A stretch of DNA of 64,000 bases from NCBI RefSeq assembly GCF_016745235.1, contig NZ_JAELVM010000003.1, forward strand, positions 744,001 to 808,000, read 5' to 3'. Below, piece after piece: positions 8,091 through 18,788 of the stretch (positions within the stretch are counted from its first letter, which is position 1; every line of letters starts with the position of its first letter). Source of the stretch: Chryseobacterium endalhagicum. GTDB lineage: Bacteria > Bacteroidota > Bacteroidia > Flavobacteriales > Weeksellaceae. The position numbers and the translations under genes are program-made. The notes below the pieces were generated by a model. The model ran no database searches, had not been told where the DNA came from, and was given only the letters and a program-made list of their open reading frames with translations.

Positions 8091-10505
8091 ATGGCCAGAC
8101 TATTTTTACTTTTATCGGCATGGGCGCTGACCTTCTTCAGCAGCCTGCTTTCCGCACAGAGTGTCCAAAATTTTTCGCTCTCGGGAAACATCAATGCGGA
8201 GAAAACCGAACAGATGGAAATCAACCTGTTTGATTCCGGAAATGCTTTAGTTAAAACAGAAATTGCGGAACAGAACGGGAAATTCACCTTCAATGATCTG
8301 AAGGAAGGAAATTATAAATTAAAGATCAGCAGAAACGGAACGGAGGTCTATCAGTCGGAGAACATTCAGATCGCGGAAAACAAAACCCTCTCTCCTATTG
8401 ACCTCAATGTAAAATCCATTGAAGGGGTGACGATCACAAAAACCAAACCTTATATTGAACGCCAGGACGGAAAAATGATCCTTAATGTGGAAAACAGTAT
8501 TGCCAGCACGGGAAATTCAGCTTTTGAGGTATTGGAAAAGGCTCCGGGTGTGAATGTAGACAGCAATGACAATATCAGCCTCCGCGGCAAAGGAAACCTG
8601 CTGGTACAGATTGACGGTAAAAATACGCCGATGACCGGAGCAGATCTGGCAGCTTATCTGCGGGGAATTCCTTCATCAACGGTAGAAAAAATAGAATTCA
8701 TCACCAATCCGTCTTCCAAGTATGATGCGGCGGGAACTTCAATCATTAATATCAGATTAAAAAAGGACCAGCGAAAAGGGACCAACGGAAGTGTTTCAAC
8801 TTCTCTCGGAACCGGAAAATTCATCAAAAACAATAATAGTTTCAGCATCAATCACAGAAACAAAAAAGTGAATGTTTTTGCGAATTACAGCTTTGCATAC
8901 AGGGAATTTTACAATCATCTGGTTCTGGACAGGAATTTTTACACAGGCGATACTTTTGATAAGGCTTACTTACAGGATAATTTCCTGAAGTTCAATTTCA
9001 GAAACCACATTGCAAAAACGGGAATGGATTATTATATGAATGATAAAAATGTTCTTGGATTCTCCGTAGGTTTTGTGAGCAATAAATTTGATCCGAAAGG
9101 TGATAATTCAAGCTTGATACTGGGCAGCGACCGCCTTCCTGACGGCAGTTTTACCACGAAGAACCGTTCTCATGACCACTGGAAAAACATATCATTCAAC
9201 CTGAACCATAAGTATACGCTGGACTCATTGGGATCGGAGATTACCACGGATTTTGACTTTATCAACTATTCCAATACTTCGCTTCAGAATTTTGAAACGA
9301 GAACGTATGCGAAATCGGGAAGTCTTGATAATCTTGATATTCTGCAGGGAGATATCGATGGAAACCTGAATATTTATTCTTTAAAATCGGACTTAACGAA
9401 AACCCTTAAAAACAGCTGGAAACTGGAGGCCGGGATTAAAACAAGTTTTGTGAAGGCAGATAACGATCTGAAATTCTTTGATGCCAGCTCAGGAACTCCG
9501 GAACTGGATCTGAATAAAACGAACCATTTTATTTATGAAGAAAACATCAATGCAGCGTATGGAAATGTTTCTAAAAAGTGGGAGAAGTTCAGTGCCACAT
9601 TTGGATTAAGAGCTGAAAATACGAATGTAACGGGAACGCAGATGACCACTAATCAGGTGAATAAAAAGAATTATACCCAGCTGTTTCCAAGTGCGGTTTT
9701 CTCCTATGATTTATCGGAAAAAAATAATCTGGAAATCAATTTCAGCAGAAGAATTACAAGACCGAGCTATAATCAGTTAAATCCATTCAAATTTTACCTG
9801 GATCCTACGACTTATAAAGCCGGAAATCCGGAACTGAATCCGCAGACGACCATGAACTATGAGCTGACGTATAGCTTAAACAGTAAATATTTTGCGACCT
9901 TAAGCTACAGCAAAACGAATGACAATATTACAGATGTCATCAAACCGGTTGTAGAAAACGGGGAGAATATTACGGTTCAGACGAATGAAAACCTGAATTC
10001 TGCTTCATATTTCGGCCTGTACCTGATTGCTCCTGTAAAAGTGACGAAATGGTGGGACATGAACAACAGCGCGAATTTCTATTACGGCTCGTATACCGGA
10101 AATGTTTCGGGAACGCAGATCAATAATAAAGGGAATTTCACTTTCAATCTGAACAGCATCAATTCTTTTAAACTGGGGAACGGTTTCACGGCTGAATTTA
10201 CCGGAAACTACAGAGCCAGAGAAGTATATGCCTATATGGATGTAAAACCGAACTGGTACCTGAACATCGGGGCTCAGAAGAAATTTAAAAACAACAGCGT
10301 TTTGAAGTTTTCGTTTAACGATATCTTCTTTACGAGCAATCCGCAGGCACAGACCACTTTCAATAATTATGTAGAAAACTTCGTGGTGAAAAGAGATTCC
10401 CGTGTGGCTACGATTTCCTACACCTACAATTTCGGATCTTCCAAAAACGGGCAGCCAAGAAAAACCGGAGGCGCGGATGACCTGAAACAGAGAATCGGAG
10501 CCTAA
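8091..10505 (+). CDS. Outer membrane beta-barrel protein of the TonB-receptor-like class
   Basis: An 804-aa protein. The signal peptide ends near LLSAQS (about residue 23). Residues ~25-110 form a carboxypeptidase-regulatory-like domain (LKEGNYKLKIS). Residues ~115-225 form a plug-like domain (VLEKAPGVNVDSNDNISLRGKG ... YLRGIPSSTVEKIEFITNP). The remainder is beta-barrel with many aromatic strand ends and ends near YTYNFG. This fits the OMP_b-brl_3 group, relatives of TonB-dependent receptors. No TonB box is obvious. It sits between a MarR regulator and an M13 peptidase, suggesting peptide or envelope-stress related uptake, which is an inference. Confidence 0.85.
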   Translation: MARLFLLLSAWALTFFSSLLSAQSVQNFSLSGNINAEKTEQMEINLFDSGNALVKTEIAEQNGKFTFNDLKEGNYKLKISRNGTEVYQSENIQIAENKTLSPIDLNVKSIEGVTITKTKPYIERQDGKMILNVENSIASTGNSAFEVLEKAPGVNVDSNDNISLRGKGNLLVQIDGKNTPMTGADLAAYLRGIPSSTVEKIEFITNPSSKYDAAGTSIINIRLKKDQRKGTNGSVSTSLGTGKFIKNNNSFSINHRNKKVNVFANYSFAYREFYNHLVLDRNFYTGDTFDKAYLQDNFLKFNFRNHIAKTGMDYYMNDKNVLGFSVGFVSNKFDPKGDNSSLILGSDRLPDGSFTTKNRSHDHWKNISFNLNHKYTLDSLGSEITTDFDFINYSNTSLQNFETRTYAKSGSLDNLDILQGDIDGNLNIYSLKSDLTKTLKNSWKLEAGIKTSFVKADNDLKFFDASSGTPELDLNKTNHFIYEENINAAYGNVSKKWEKFSATFGLRAENTNVTGTQMTTNQVNKKNYTQLFPSAVFSYDLSEKNNLEINFSRRITRPSYNQLNPFKFYLDPTTYKAGNPELNPQTTMNYELTYSLNSKYFATLSYSKTNDNITDVIKPVVENGENITVQTNENLNSASYFGLYLIAPVKVTKWWDMNNSANFYYGSYTGNVSGTQINNKGNFTFNLNSINSFKLGNGFTAEFTGNYRAREVYAYMDVKPNWYLNIGAQKKFKNNSVLKFSFNDIFFTSNPQAQTTFNNYVENFVVKRDSRVATISYTYNFGSSKNGQPRKTGGADDLKQRIGA

Positions 10506-10550
10506 TGAATACTAAGGATACAATAAAAAATTAACGATAAAAACAGCACT

Positions 10551-12617
10551 ATGAAAAAACTTAACATCACCCTATTGGCTATTGCTTCTCTTTTAGCCTT
10601 TGATCATGTAAAAGCTCAAAAATCCGGGCCCAATGCAACATCGGTAACGTCTACCGCAAGCGATCCGGGTATTGATATGTCCCTGATGGATATGTCTGTA
10701 CGTCCTCAGGATGATTTCTACAATTTCGTGAACGGAAAGTGGATGAAAACAGCGAAAATTCCTTCCGACCGTTCGAGATGGGGAAGCTTTGACCAGCTTA
10801 GAGAAAATACTGATAACAATTCGATCTCTATTCTGAATTCTCTTTTAAAAGATAAGTTTGCGGATGGAAGCGAAGGTAAAAAAATCCAGAATCTGTATCT
10901 CACTTATATGGATATGGAGAAAAGAAATAAGGACGGAATCTCGCCTTTAAAGGAAGATCTTTCTAAAATTGATGCCATCAAAACCGTTGCAGATCTGAAT
11001 CAATATCTTACGGCAGCCACCAGACAGGGTGACAATCCTTTTTACGGCTGGGGTGTGAGTGCGGATCTTGCCGACTCAAAGATGAATGCGGTTTATCTGG
11101 GCGGCGGTGCTCTGGGAATGGGCCGCGATTATTATCAGAAGGTCAACGAAAAGAATGCGGAAGCCATTAAAGAATACACGAAATACATTGCTGCCATACT
11201 GAATGTTCTGGGATATAAAAACGCTCCGGAAGCCGCCGGAAAGATCGTTGATTTTGAAAAATCTATCGCTAAAACTTTGCTTACGAATGAACAGATCCGC
11301 GATATTAATCTTCAGAACAATCCGAAAACCATGGCTGAGCTTTCTGCTTTGGTTAAAAATACAGATCTCCCTTCATACCTGAAAAAGGCAGGCGTACAGA
11401 CTGATAAAGTGATTATCGGGGAGCTGAATTATTATAAAAATCTTGACAATTTGCTGGTTGCCCAGAATATTGGTGTCATCAAAGATTATTTAAAATTCAA
11501 TCTGTTATCAGGAAATGCAGCTTCCCTTACGCAGCAGCTGGACGAAATGAAGTTCGGTTTCTATGGCAAATACCTTCGCGGCCAGAAAGAGCAGAGAGCC
11601 TTGAACAAACGCGGCTATGAGCTGATCAACGGCAGCCTGGGCGAAGCTTTCGGTAAATTATATGTTGAAAAATATTTCCCGGCAGAAGCTAAAGCTCAGA
11701 TGGTGGAACTGATTGATTATTTAAAGAAAAGTTTTGCCCAACACATCAGCAATCTTTCGTGGATGTCTTCTACGACAAAGGAAAAGGCATTAACCAAGCT
11801 TAATAAATTCACGGTAAAAGTAGCTTATCCGGATCAATGGAAAGATTATTCCAAGCTGAATATTCTGTCTGAAGCCCAGGGTGGAAATCTATATAAAAAT
11901 CTTCAGAACATCACTGAATGGAAATATCAGGAAGCTCTTGACAAAGTAGGAAAACCTGTAGACAAATCAAGATGGACAATGTCTCCTCAAACTGTTAATG
12001 CATATTACAATCCACAAAATAACGAGATTGTATTCCCGGCTGCGATTCTTCAGCCGCCGTTCTTTAATCCAAAGGCTGATCCTGCCATTAATTTTGGTGG
12101 TATCGGAGCGGTTATCGGTCATGAAATCACCCATGGTTTTGATGATTCCGGAGCGCAGTTTGATGCAGAAGGCAACCTGACAGACTGGTGGACTCCTGAG
12201 GATAAAGCCAATTTTGAAAAAGCCACAAAATCTCTTGCTGCCCAATATGATAAGTACGAGCCTGTAAAGGGAACTTTCGTGAACGGAACTTTTACCAATG
12301 GAGAAAATATTGCAGATCTGGGAGGGGTAAACATCGCCTATGATGCCCTTCAAATGTTTCTGAAAGACAAAGGTCAGACCCCGAAGATCAGCGGCTATAC
12401 ACAGGATCAGAGATTTTTCCTGAGCTGGGCAACGGTTTGGAGAACACTTTACACGGAGCCTGCTTTAATCAACCAGATTAAAACAGATGAGCATACACCG
12501 GGAATGTACAGGGCTTTTGGACCATTGGTGAATACGGAAGCGTTTTACAAAGCTTTTGATTTGAAAGCCGGAGATAAGCTTTATAAAAAACCGGAAGAGA
12601 GAGTGAAAATCTGGTAA
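10551..12617 (+). CDS. M13 family metalloendopeptidase (neprilysin/PepO-like)
   Basis: A 688-aa secreted zinc endopeptidase. The signal peptide covers about residues 1-22 (MKKLNITLLAIASLLAFDHVKA). HEITH is at 524-528 and ENIADLGG at 585-592, which gives zinc ligands H524, H528 and E585 and supporting D589. The NAYYNPQNNEIVFPAAILQPP substrate-binding segment precedes them, and the C-terminus has the family PxxYRxxGPLxN pattern (GMYRAFGPLVN). The length is normal for M13. It probably cleaves peptides in the periplasm or outside the cell and follows the barrel gene by 45 nt. Confidence 0.95.
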   Translation: MKKLNITLLAIASLLAFDHVKAQKSGPNATSVTSTASDPGIDMSLMDMSVRPQDDFYNFVNGKWMKTAKIPSDRSRWGSFDQLRENTDNNSISILNSLLKDKFADGSEGKKIQNLYLTYMDMEKRNKDGISPLKEDLSKIDAIKTVADLNQYLTAATRQGDNPFYGWGVSADLADSKMNAVYLGGGALGMGRDYYQKVNEKNAEAIKEYTKYIAAILNVLGYKNAPEAAGKIVDFEKSIAKTLLTNEQIRDINLQNNPKTMAELSALVKNTDLPSYLKKAGVQTDKVIIGELNYYKNLDNLLVAQNIGVIKDYLKFNLLSGNAASLTQQLDEMKFGFYGKYLRGQKEQRALNKRGYELINGSLGEAFGKLYVEKYFPAEAKAQMVELIDYLKKSFAQHISNLSWMSSTTKEKALTKLNKFTVKVAYPDQWKDYSKLNILSEAQGGNLYKNLQNITEWKYQEALDKVGKPVDKSRWTMSPQTVNAYYNPQNNEIVFPAAILQPPFFNPKADPAINFGGIGAVIGHEITHGFDDSGAQFDAEGNLTDWWTPEDKANFEKATKSLAAQYDKYEPVKGTFVNGTFTNGENIADLGGVNIAYDALQMFLKDKGQTPKISGYTQDQRFFLSWATVWRTLYTEPALINQIKTDEHTPGMYRAFGPLVNTEAFYKAFDLKAGDKLYKKPEERVKIW

Positions 12618-12642
12618 TTCAATGATATTATATTAATGAAAT

Positions 12643-12676
12643 AGCCCCGTTGGAAAATTCCGGCGGGGCTTTTATT
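12643..12676 (+). terminator. Intrinsic terminator of the marR/barrel/M13 operon
   Basis: AGCCCCG at 12643-12649 pairs with CGGGGCT at 12664-12670, with further inner pairing (GGAA/TTCC), then TTTTATTT. Confidence 0.88.
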
Positions 12677-12689
12677 TATCACTTTATGA

Positions 12690-12950
12690 ATGTTTAAATT
12701 GTTTTAAACGCTAAGACGCAAAAGATTATTTACAAAATCGCTGTGGAAAAGACGCAAGGATTTTATCGAAGATAAAATTGTATACCGCCGTCATTGCGAA
12801 GAGCATAGCGACGAAGCAATCTCAAAAAATGGTTAAAATCTCTGATTTTATCGCGCCTTAAAGCAATGTTAAAAGTAAAAACCCTTGCGCCCTTGCGATT
12901 TTCCAACATACACGTCATCATTCCAATATTTTAATTTCTGAAGATAAATT
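12690..12950. repeat. Intergenic repeat region with CGTCATTGCGA element
   Basis: No gene is seen here. 12789-12823 reads CGTCATTGCGAAGAGCATAG then CGACGAAGCAATCTC, a version of the CGTCATTGCGAGxxxCGAAGCAATCTC element found in the intergenic DNA of many bacteria. Around it are CGCTAAGACGCAAAAGATT (from about 12709) and CCCTTGCGCCCTTGCGATTT (near 12884), also of a repeat character. Confidence 0.7.
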
Positions 12951-12954
12951 GTAT

Positions 12955-12981
12955 AAAAAACCACTGAAATTTCAGTGGTTC
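12955..12981 (-). terminator. Intrinsic terminator of the 13058-13708 gene
   Basis: AACCACTGAAA/TTTCAGTGGTT forms a perfect palindrome at 12959-12980; the minus strand reads into a T-run. Confidence 0.88.
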
Positions 12982-13057
12982 ATTTTGTTTCGTTGATATA
13001 TTTCCCAAAAGGGCCGGCTGCTGCTTTTTCCTATTGGAGTACGGGAATAGAAAACTG

Positions 13058-13708
13058 TTAATAATCATTGTACATTGCAAATGCCTGAAATAGCGTCCCT
13101 GCATAGTTTCCTCCCTGAACACACTGACTTGCCGTTGTGAAGTCAAAACATGTTCCCAAAAGTTGTATGGAATGGGTTCCTGCTCCCAGCAAGGCGATAT
13201 AACTTCCGGTATTATAAAAGATTCCGGTTAAATTAGATCCTGTAGCAATTCCGTTCGTATAATTATTTGAAGATCTCACAACATTCGTTCCGTTAACATT
13301 TAAGTGTGTTCTCAGCATCTTTAACCTCTGATCCGAAAATGCGGCTGACAAGGTAACGGGAACTGAAAAATTAATCATTACAAAAGCTGGTTTTGCCAAG
13401 GTGACAGACTGATTGCTGATACTCACCGGAGCCGTTCCGTCTCCTCCTGTATTTACCGTATTCAAAGTACTGAGACTGAATAGCTGTACCATCTGTTGGT
13501 TGAGTACATTTTTTTTAATGTAATCAACATTTCCATCTGCATCTGCAATCTGTACATTATCATACGATGCATTGGCAGACTGGTTGGTTTGGGTTCTTAC
13601 TCTTAAGTTTCCGTTAACATCAAGGCTTCTGGTAGGAGTCGCAGTATACACCCCAACCTGAGCACTTACTGAAGCATAAGACAGGATTAAAAAAATTATT
13701 TTTTTCAT
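13058..13708 (-). CDS. Secreted protein of unknown function with QxGxxxxxP-LDVNG N-terminus
   Basis: A 216-aa protein with a short signal peptide (MKKIIFLILSYASVSA) and a mature N-terminus QVGVYTATPTRSLDVNG. The same pattern begins the mature parts of the proteins at 30582-31391 and 31442-32422. The rest is beta-rich and Ser/Thr/Asn-rich, with one Cys pair near the C-terminus (TCFDFTTASQC). No enzyme motif is visible. The QxGIGTxxPxxxLDVNG pattern is common in Bacteroidota surface proteins and in head regions of tail-fibre-like proteins. It has its own terminator and stands alone. Confidence 0.7.
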   Translation of the reverse strand: MKKIIFLILSYASVSAQVGVYTATPTRSLDVNGNLRVRTQTNQSANASYDNVQIADADGNVDYIKKNVLNQQMVQLFSLSTLNTVNTGGDGTAPVSISNQSVTLAKPAFVMINFSVPVTLSAAFSDQRLKMLRTHLNVNGTNVVRSSNNYTNGIATGSNLTGIFYNTGSYIALLGAGTHSIQLLGTCFDFTTASQCVQGGNYAGTLFQAFAMYNDY

Positions 13709-14140
13709 GATTTCTGGTTTAAATGATTATGGTTAGAATAATTTTATGTGTTTTACATCCTTAAGTAAGAGGTACGTAAAACTTATGCTTCTACGTTGAT
13801 AGTAGTGACTTTCTCTCTAAACAATGATGTTTTTCTTAAAAAGAAATTTATTATAAGTATTGCGGAAATTATGTTAAAAAAACTCATTGATTATTAACAA
13901 ATATATCAATATAATTCACACGAAAATGAAAAATTTTTTTATGTTAAATCACTGATATACTAGATATTAATTCCTACTTGTGCGTTTGCATTTATTAAGA
14001 TACCACACAAAAAAAATTAATTAGTTTTTAAAGTACTTTCAGAAGAATGAAGAAAGTAAACCTTTATCATTTTAAAATCAGGACAACCTGAAAATGATAT
14101 TCCCGCTGATCAATAATAAAGCTGTATCATGAGTATTAAA
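13709..14140. other. Intergenic region, no gene seen
   Basis: An AT-rich 430-nt gap upstream of the secreted-protein gene. It presumably carries that gene's promoter, but I could not identify a convincing TAnnTTTG element. Confidence 0.5.
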
Positions 14141-14141
14141 A

Positions 14142-14169
14142 ATAAAAAATCCCTCAAAATTGAGGGATT
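14142..14169 (-). terminator. Intrinsic terminator of pnp
   Basis: AATCCCTCAA/TTGAGGGATT at 14148-14169, followed on the minus strand by TTTTTTATTTTT. Confidence 0.9.
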
Positions 14170-14190
14170 CGATATATATAAGAATTAATC

Positions 14191-16452
14191 TTAAGCTTCA
14201 GTTGAAGGGTTTTGATCTACGGCTGGCTGATCACCTTCCGGTCTTCCATTTCCTTCGTTTCTTGCCGGTCTTTCAGGTCTACCCTGTCCTTCCGGTCTGC
14301 CCTGACCTTCTGGTCTTGGTTTTCCTTCCGGTCTTGGAGGTCTTGGTAAAAGTACTTTTCTGGAAAGTTTCATTTTCTTACGGTCATCGTAACCCATGAA
14401 CTTCACTTCTACTTCATCACCTTCTGCATAAGGAACTTTGTCAAGACGAGCCCACTCGATTTCTGAGATGTGAAGAAGTCCTTCAGTACCTTTTGCAATC
14501 GCTACAAAAGCTCCGAAATCCATTACTTTCACTACTCTACCATTGTAAACTTCACCTATGACAGGAACGAAAGTAATTTCGTTGATCTTAGCCACAGCAG
14601 CATTGATCTTCTCTCTGTCTGTACCTGCAATCTCGATACGTCCGATTTCTCCTACTTCTTCAATAGCGATAACGGTATCCGTATCTTTCTGCATCTGCTG
14701 AATGATTTTTCCACCAGGCCCGATTACTGCACCAATAAAGTCTTTAGAGATCTCCATTACTACCATTTTCGGAGCGTGAGGCTTCACATCAGCTCTTGGT
14801 TCAGCAATTGTTTCTGTGATTTTATTTAAGATGTGTAATCTTCCATCTCTGGCCTGCATCAAAGCTTTCTCCATGATATCCATAGAAAGTCCCTGAATTT
14901 TGATATCCATCTGACAAGCAGTGATACCGTCTGCAGTACCTGTTACTTTAAAGTCCATATCTCCAAGGTGATCTTCATCTCCTAAGATATCAGAAAGTAC
15001 AGTGAACTTCCCTGATTTTGTATCAGTAATAAGTCCCATTGCAATACCTGAAACCGGTTTTGTAATCTGTACACCCGCATCCATTAGTGCTAATGTTCCG
15101 GCACAAACTGTTGCCATTGAAGACGAACCGTTGGATTCAAGGATATCAGAAACGATTCTGATGGTATATGGATTTTCTTCAGGAATAACTGCCTGTAGTG
15201 CTCTTTGAGCAAGGTTTCCGTGTCCTACTTCTCTTCTTGAAGTTCCTCTTAAAGGTCTTGCTTCACCCGTTGAGAATGGAGGGAAGTTATAGTGTAGGAA
15301 GAATTTCTCGTCGTGCTGAGAGATAACGCTGTCCACCATGTTCGCATCTTTTACAGAACCAAGGGTAACAGCAGTCAGAGACTGAGTTTCACCTCTTGTA
15401 AATACGGCAGAACCGTGAGCTCCCGGAAGGTAGTCAATTTCTGACCAGATCGGACGGATCGTTTGAGGATCACGGCCATCAAGACGGATATTGTCTTCAA
15501 GGATCATCTGACGCATGGCTTCTTTCTCTACATCATGATAATATACTTTTACGAAAGGAGTTACCCTTTCCAATTCTTCTGCATCATCCACATATTGAGC
15601 TAAAAATTCTTCACGAACTGCTTTGAATTTTTCTCCTCTCTCATCTTTTCCGGATGGAGTTCTTGCTACTTCATATACTTTATCGTAAGTCTCTTTCCAC
15701 ACTTTCTCACGGATCGCTTCGTCGTGATTTTCGTGGCTGTATTCTCTTTTTGGTAAAGATTTTCCAACTTTTTCAGCTAATCTTTCCTGAGCTTCGATTT
15801 GTTTTTTAATTTCAGCATGACCGAAGATGATCGCTTCCAGCATTTCCTGCTCAGAAATCTCCTTCATCTCTCCTTCTACCATTACGATGGAATCTTTAGT
15901 CGCTCCTACCATAATATCCAGCTCTGAAACCTTAAGATCTTCATAGCTTGGGTTAACGGTAAGTTTTCCGTCGAATCTCGCTACTCTTACTTCAGACATT
16001 GGCCCGTTGAAAGGAATATCTGTAATCGCGATCGCAGCAGAAGCCGCTAAACCAGCTAAATCATCAGGAATAGATTTTCCATCATAAGAAATAAGAGAGA
16101 TCATTACCTGAACTTCAGCATGGAAATCTTCAGGGAAAAGCGGACGTAGAACTCTGTCTACCAAACGCATCGTTAAAATTTCCTGATCTGAAGGTCTTGC
16201 TTCTCTACGGAAGAAGTTTCCAGGAATTCTTCCACCTGCATAAAATTTTTCTCTGTAATCTACTGTTAAAGGTAAAAAATCTACACCAGGATTTGCTTCT
16301 TTGTTGGCTACAACAGTTGCTAAAAGCATTGTTCCACCCATTTTTACTACCACAGATCCATCAGCCTGCTTGGCTAATTTTCCCGTTTCGATAGTGATTT
16401 CTCTGCCGTCTGCAAGAGTAATCGTTTCTGTAAACGCTTGAGGTACACTCAT
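14191..16452 (-). CDS. pnp: Polynucleotide phosphorylase
   Basis: A 753-aa 3'-5' exoribonuclease and polymerase of the RNA degradation machinery. Two RNase PH-like domains are visible ([19 protein letters not shown] near residue 75; [23 protein letters not shown] near 390 with LALMDAGV in the second), then a KH domain with [15 protein letters not shown] and an S1 domain ([20 protein letters not shown]). After the S1 domain come about 50 extra residues of low complexity, with repeated RPEG units ([18 protein letters not shown]) and an acidic end. Such disordered Arg/Gly-rich tails may bind RNA or partners. rpsO, often its neighbour, is 2.9 kb upstream on the same strand. Confidence 0.97.
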   Translation of the reverse strand: MSVPQAFTETITLADGREITIETGKLAKQADGSVVVKMGGTMLLATVVANKEANPGVDFLPLTVDYREKFYAGGRIPGNFFRREARPSDQEILTMRLVDRVLRPLFPEDFHAEVQVMISLISYDGKSIPDDLAGLAASAAIAITDIPFNGPMSEVRVARFDGKLTVNPSYEDLKVSELDIMVGATKDSIVMVEGEMKEISEQEMLEAIIFGHAEIKKQIEAQERLAEKVGKSLPKREYSHENHDEAIREKVWKETYDKVYEVARTPSGKDERGEKFKAVREEFLAQYVDDAEELERVTPFVKVYYHDVEKEAMRQMILEDNIRLDGRDPQTIRPIWSEIDYLPGAHGSAVFTRGETQSLTAVTLGSVKDANMVDSVISQHDEKFFLHYNFPPFSTGEARPLRGTSRREVGHGNLAQRALQAVIPEENPYTIRIVSDILESNGSSSMATVCAGTLALMDAGVQITKPVSGIAMGLITDTKSGKFTVLSDILGDEDHLGDMDFKVTGTADGITACQMDIKIQGLSMDIMEKALMQARDGRLHILNKITETIAEPRADVKPHAPKMVVMEISKDFIGAVIGPGGKIIQQMQKDTDTVIAIEEVGEIGRIEIAGTDREKINAAVAKINEITFVPVIGEVYNGRVVKVMDFGAFVAIAKGTEGLLHISEIEWARLDKVPYAEGDEVEVKFMGYDDRKKMKLSRKVLLPRPPRPEGKPRPEGQGRPEGQGRPERPARNEGNGRPEGDQPAVDQNPSTEA

Positions 16453-16519
16453 AAATTTGTCGTCTTAATACTCCGTATTGAGTATGAATTAATATTTAAA
16501 CTCTTTAAATTTTCGTCTG

Positions 16520-16527
16520 CAAAGGTA
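16520..16527 (-). promoter_or_regulatory. Putative -7 element for pnp
   Basis: On the minus strand TACCTTTG matches TAnnTTTG, about 70 nt upstream of the pnp start. Confidence 0.6.
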
Positions 16528-17039
16528 ACATATAATAATGAAATATTAAATTTTCAGCCTCAGAAATAGCATGCCGGATCATAAGATAATCCCCTTGTCT
16601 ATTGTCAAAGCTTTAAAAATTATGTATGCCCTGTTCAATTTATTCATCATATTCCGTTAACATGAACCTCGTTTTGCATTTTTGAATTCTTGTATTTCGA
16701 AAATAAGTGAAACGCCTTTGTATATCTTAATTTAAAGGATTTAAAATCAAATCCTTGTATTTCCTTGTGCTTATTAATCGCAAAGCCAAACAAAGTTTTT
16801 AAGTAATGGTTATTAAAAAAGATAAACAAAGGCATTTCATTTAAAAAGGTAAAACAAAATACGTGCTTAATTATCAATCAATTAAGACTAATCCCAAAAC
16901 AAACACCAAATCCTCTGAAGTTTTTTCAGAAAAATCAATTACAGAGTCCATTCGTTTTCGTATTATTGTCTCAAAATAAGTAAATAATGTTTTTTATCTT
17001 TTACAAAGACAGATTATTTACAGAAAAACACCTGAAAAG
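16528..17039. other. Intergenic region with repeat-like words, no gene seen
   Basis: It contains a small hairpin (AAGGATTT/AAATCCTT near 16735-16757) and the segment ATCGCAAAGCCAAACAAAG near 16778, which recurs in degraded form as ATCGCAAAGTCAGACAAAG near 18584 on the far side of the transporter gene. A 76-codon minus-strand frame here looks non-coding. Confidence 0.5.
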
Positions 17040-17070
17040 TTGCAGAAAAAAGGTTTCAGACCTATATTTG
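17040..17070 (+). promoter_or_regulatory. Bacteroidota-type promoter for the sugar transporter
   Basis: TTG at 17040-17042 and TATATTTG at 17063-17070, 20 nt apart. Confidence 0.7.
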
Positions 17071-17143
17071 CCTTGCTTCTCAAAATATATGCAGCAGACG
17101 AAAACAACTGAAAGAGCCTAACAATTCTTTTTCAAATAAATAC

Positions 17144-18571
17144 ATGTTTATGATCAATAAAGAAGTAAAAACACAGAGCAGGAATTATACGATTCCTTTA
17201 ATTACCATTACCCTGCTCTTTTTTATGTGGGGATTCATCACCTGTATGAATGATATCCTGATCCCTTATCTGAAACAGCTTTTCAAACTCACCTTCTTTG
17301 AATCCATGCTGGTACAGTTCTGCTTTTTCGGAGCTTATTTTATCGGTTCACTGATTTATTTCCTGATCTCTATTTCAAAAGGAGACCCCATTAACAAGGC
17401 GGGTTATAAAAAAGGGATTTTGTTCGGGATCTTTCTCGCAGCATTTGGCTGTATTTTATTTTATCCGGCCGCTACATTTTCCTATTATCCTTTATTCCTC
17501 GGAGCTTTGTTTATTCTGGGACTTGGTTTTACCGTCCTTCAGATCACAGCCAACGCTTATGTTTCATTGCTCGGCAGCGAAGAATCTGCTTCCAGCCGTC
17601 TGAATATGACGCAGGCTTTCAACGCATTCGGAACCACAATTGCCCCTGTTCTTGGAGGACATTTGATCTTTGAATTTTTCTCAGCTCCGGACGGTTCGTT
17701 CAGTGCTGTGGCTACAAGAATTCCTTATCTGATCTTTGCAGGAATCCTGTTACTGGTCGCTTTATTGATTTCAAGGGTAAAACTGCCTTCATTCCAGTCT
17801 CAGGAAGAAGAAATCGTAAAAGGCTGGGGCGCTCTTGAGTTCAGTCACTTGAAATTCGGAGTTTTTGCCATGTTTTGTTATGTAGGCGGAGAAGTAGCCG
17901 TAGGAAGTTTCATTATCAGCTTTTTGGAGCAGCCTCAGATCATGGGTTTTAATGAAATTATCAGTAAAAATTATCTCGCTCTTTACTGGGGCGGTGCTAT
18001 GATCGGGCGTTTTCTGGGAGCTATTTCTTTAAACCAGTCATTGAGCCAGGCTAAGAAAGCCATTTATATGCTGGGAGCCGCAGCCGCAGTTTTCCTGGTG
18101 ATTTTCAGCATCGTTGATTTGAGTTTTGCACAGATCAGCTTTTTCCTGGTATTCATTGTGCTTAATTTCGCCGCTTTCTTTGTGGGCAAAGCAGCTCCGG
18201 CAAGAACATTATCTATTTTTGCGGCCATCAACGTCGTTCTTCTGATTTCAGCCATGGTAAATCACGGTGAACTGGCAATGTACAGCATTTTAGGAATCGG
18301 GATCTTCAATTCAATCATGTTCTCCAATATTTATACATTAGCTATTTCAGGCTTGGGTAAATATACAAGTCAGGGATCTTCATTGGTGGTCATGGCCATC
18401 CTGGGAGGTGCCATTGTTCCGATTTTCCAGGGATTTCTGGCGGATCAGTTTGGCGTGCAGCATTCATTCATCATTCCGGTATTCTGTTATCTCGTGATCC
18501 TGATTTTTGGAGCGTACTGCACAAAATATTTAGGCCATGTGGAAACTACGGAAGCGAAATCCGGACACTAG
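17144..18571 (+). CDS. Sugar MFS transporter (FucP/GluP-like)
   Basis: A 475-aa inner-membrane protein with about 12 hydrophobic segments. It shows the FucP-family N-terminus FFMWGFITCMNDILIPYLK, which includes the conserved GF-T-N/D-L-P pattern, and the LGLGFTVLQITANAYVSLLG segment. Family members are proton symporters for fucose, glucose or galactose; the substrate cannot be read from the sequence. The start could be 17144 or the ATG at 17150. It is unlinked to sugar enzymes and lies as an island between rpsO and pnp, in the opposite orientation. A second FucP-like protein is encoded at 34514-35860. Confidence 0.88.
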   Translation: MFMINKEVKTQSRNYTIPLITITLLFFMWGFITCMNDILIPYLKQLFKLTFFESMLVQFCFFGAYFIGSLIYFLISISKGDPINKAGYKKGILFGIFLAAFGCILFYPAATFSYYPLFLGALFILGLGFTVLQITANAYVSLLGSEESASSRLNMTQAFNAFGTTIAPVLGGHLIFEFFSAPDGSFSAVATRIPYLIFAGILLLVALLISRVKLPSFQSQEEEIVKGWGALEFSHLKFGVFAMFCYVGGEVAVGSFIISFLEQPQIMGFNEIISKNYLALYWGGAMIGRFLGAISLNQSLSQAKKAIYMLGAAAAVFLVIFSIVDLSFAQISFFLVFIVLNFAAFFVGKAAPARTLSIFAAINVVLLISAMVNHGELAMYSILGIGIFNSIMFSNIYTLAISGLGKYTSQGSSLVVMAILGGAIVPIFQGFLADQFGVQHSFIIPVFCYLVILIFGAYCTKYLGHVETTEAKSGH

Positions 18572-18788
18572 ATTTTTTTATTATCGCAAAGTCAGACAAA
18601 GAATTACAGGCAGTAACTTGCTTTTAAGATATACAAAGCCGCTAACGCTTATTTTAAGTAATACAAGGTTTTGGTTAATACAATCAAGTGGGATGTTTTT
18701 AAAACGTCTCACTTTTATTTTTACCTATTCGAAATGTAACTTTTATTTACAAACAGACACTCATCAGATAATCAATATGTTTACGATT

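Noticed and set aside
12789-12823. A gene or operator at the CGTCATTGCGA element
   Set aside because: Known type of intergenic repeat; no ORF and no symmetric operator.
16647-16877. A 76-codon minus-strand frame between pnp and the transporter
   Set aside because: AT-rich repeat-like DNA, Phe/Lys/Asn-biased translation, no promoter and no family resemblance.
18537-18788. A longer N-terminus for the DUF4260 protein
   Set aside because: Overlaps the transporter gene and translates into repeat-like sequence; the family begins at the ATG near 18789.
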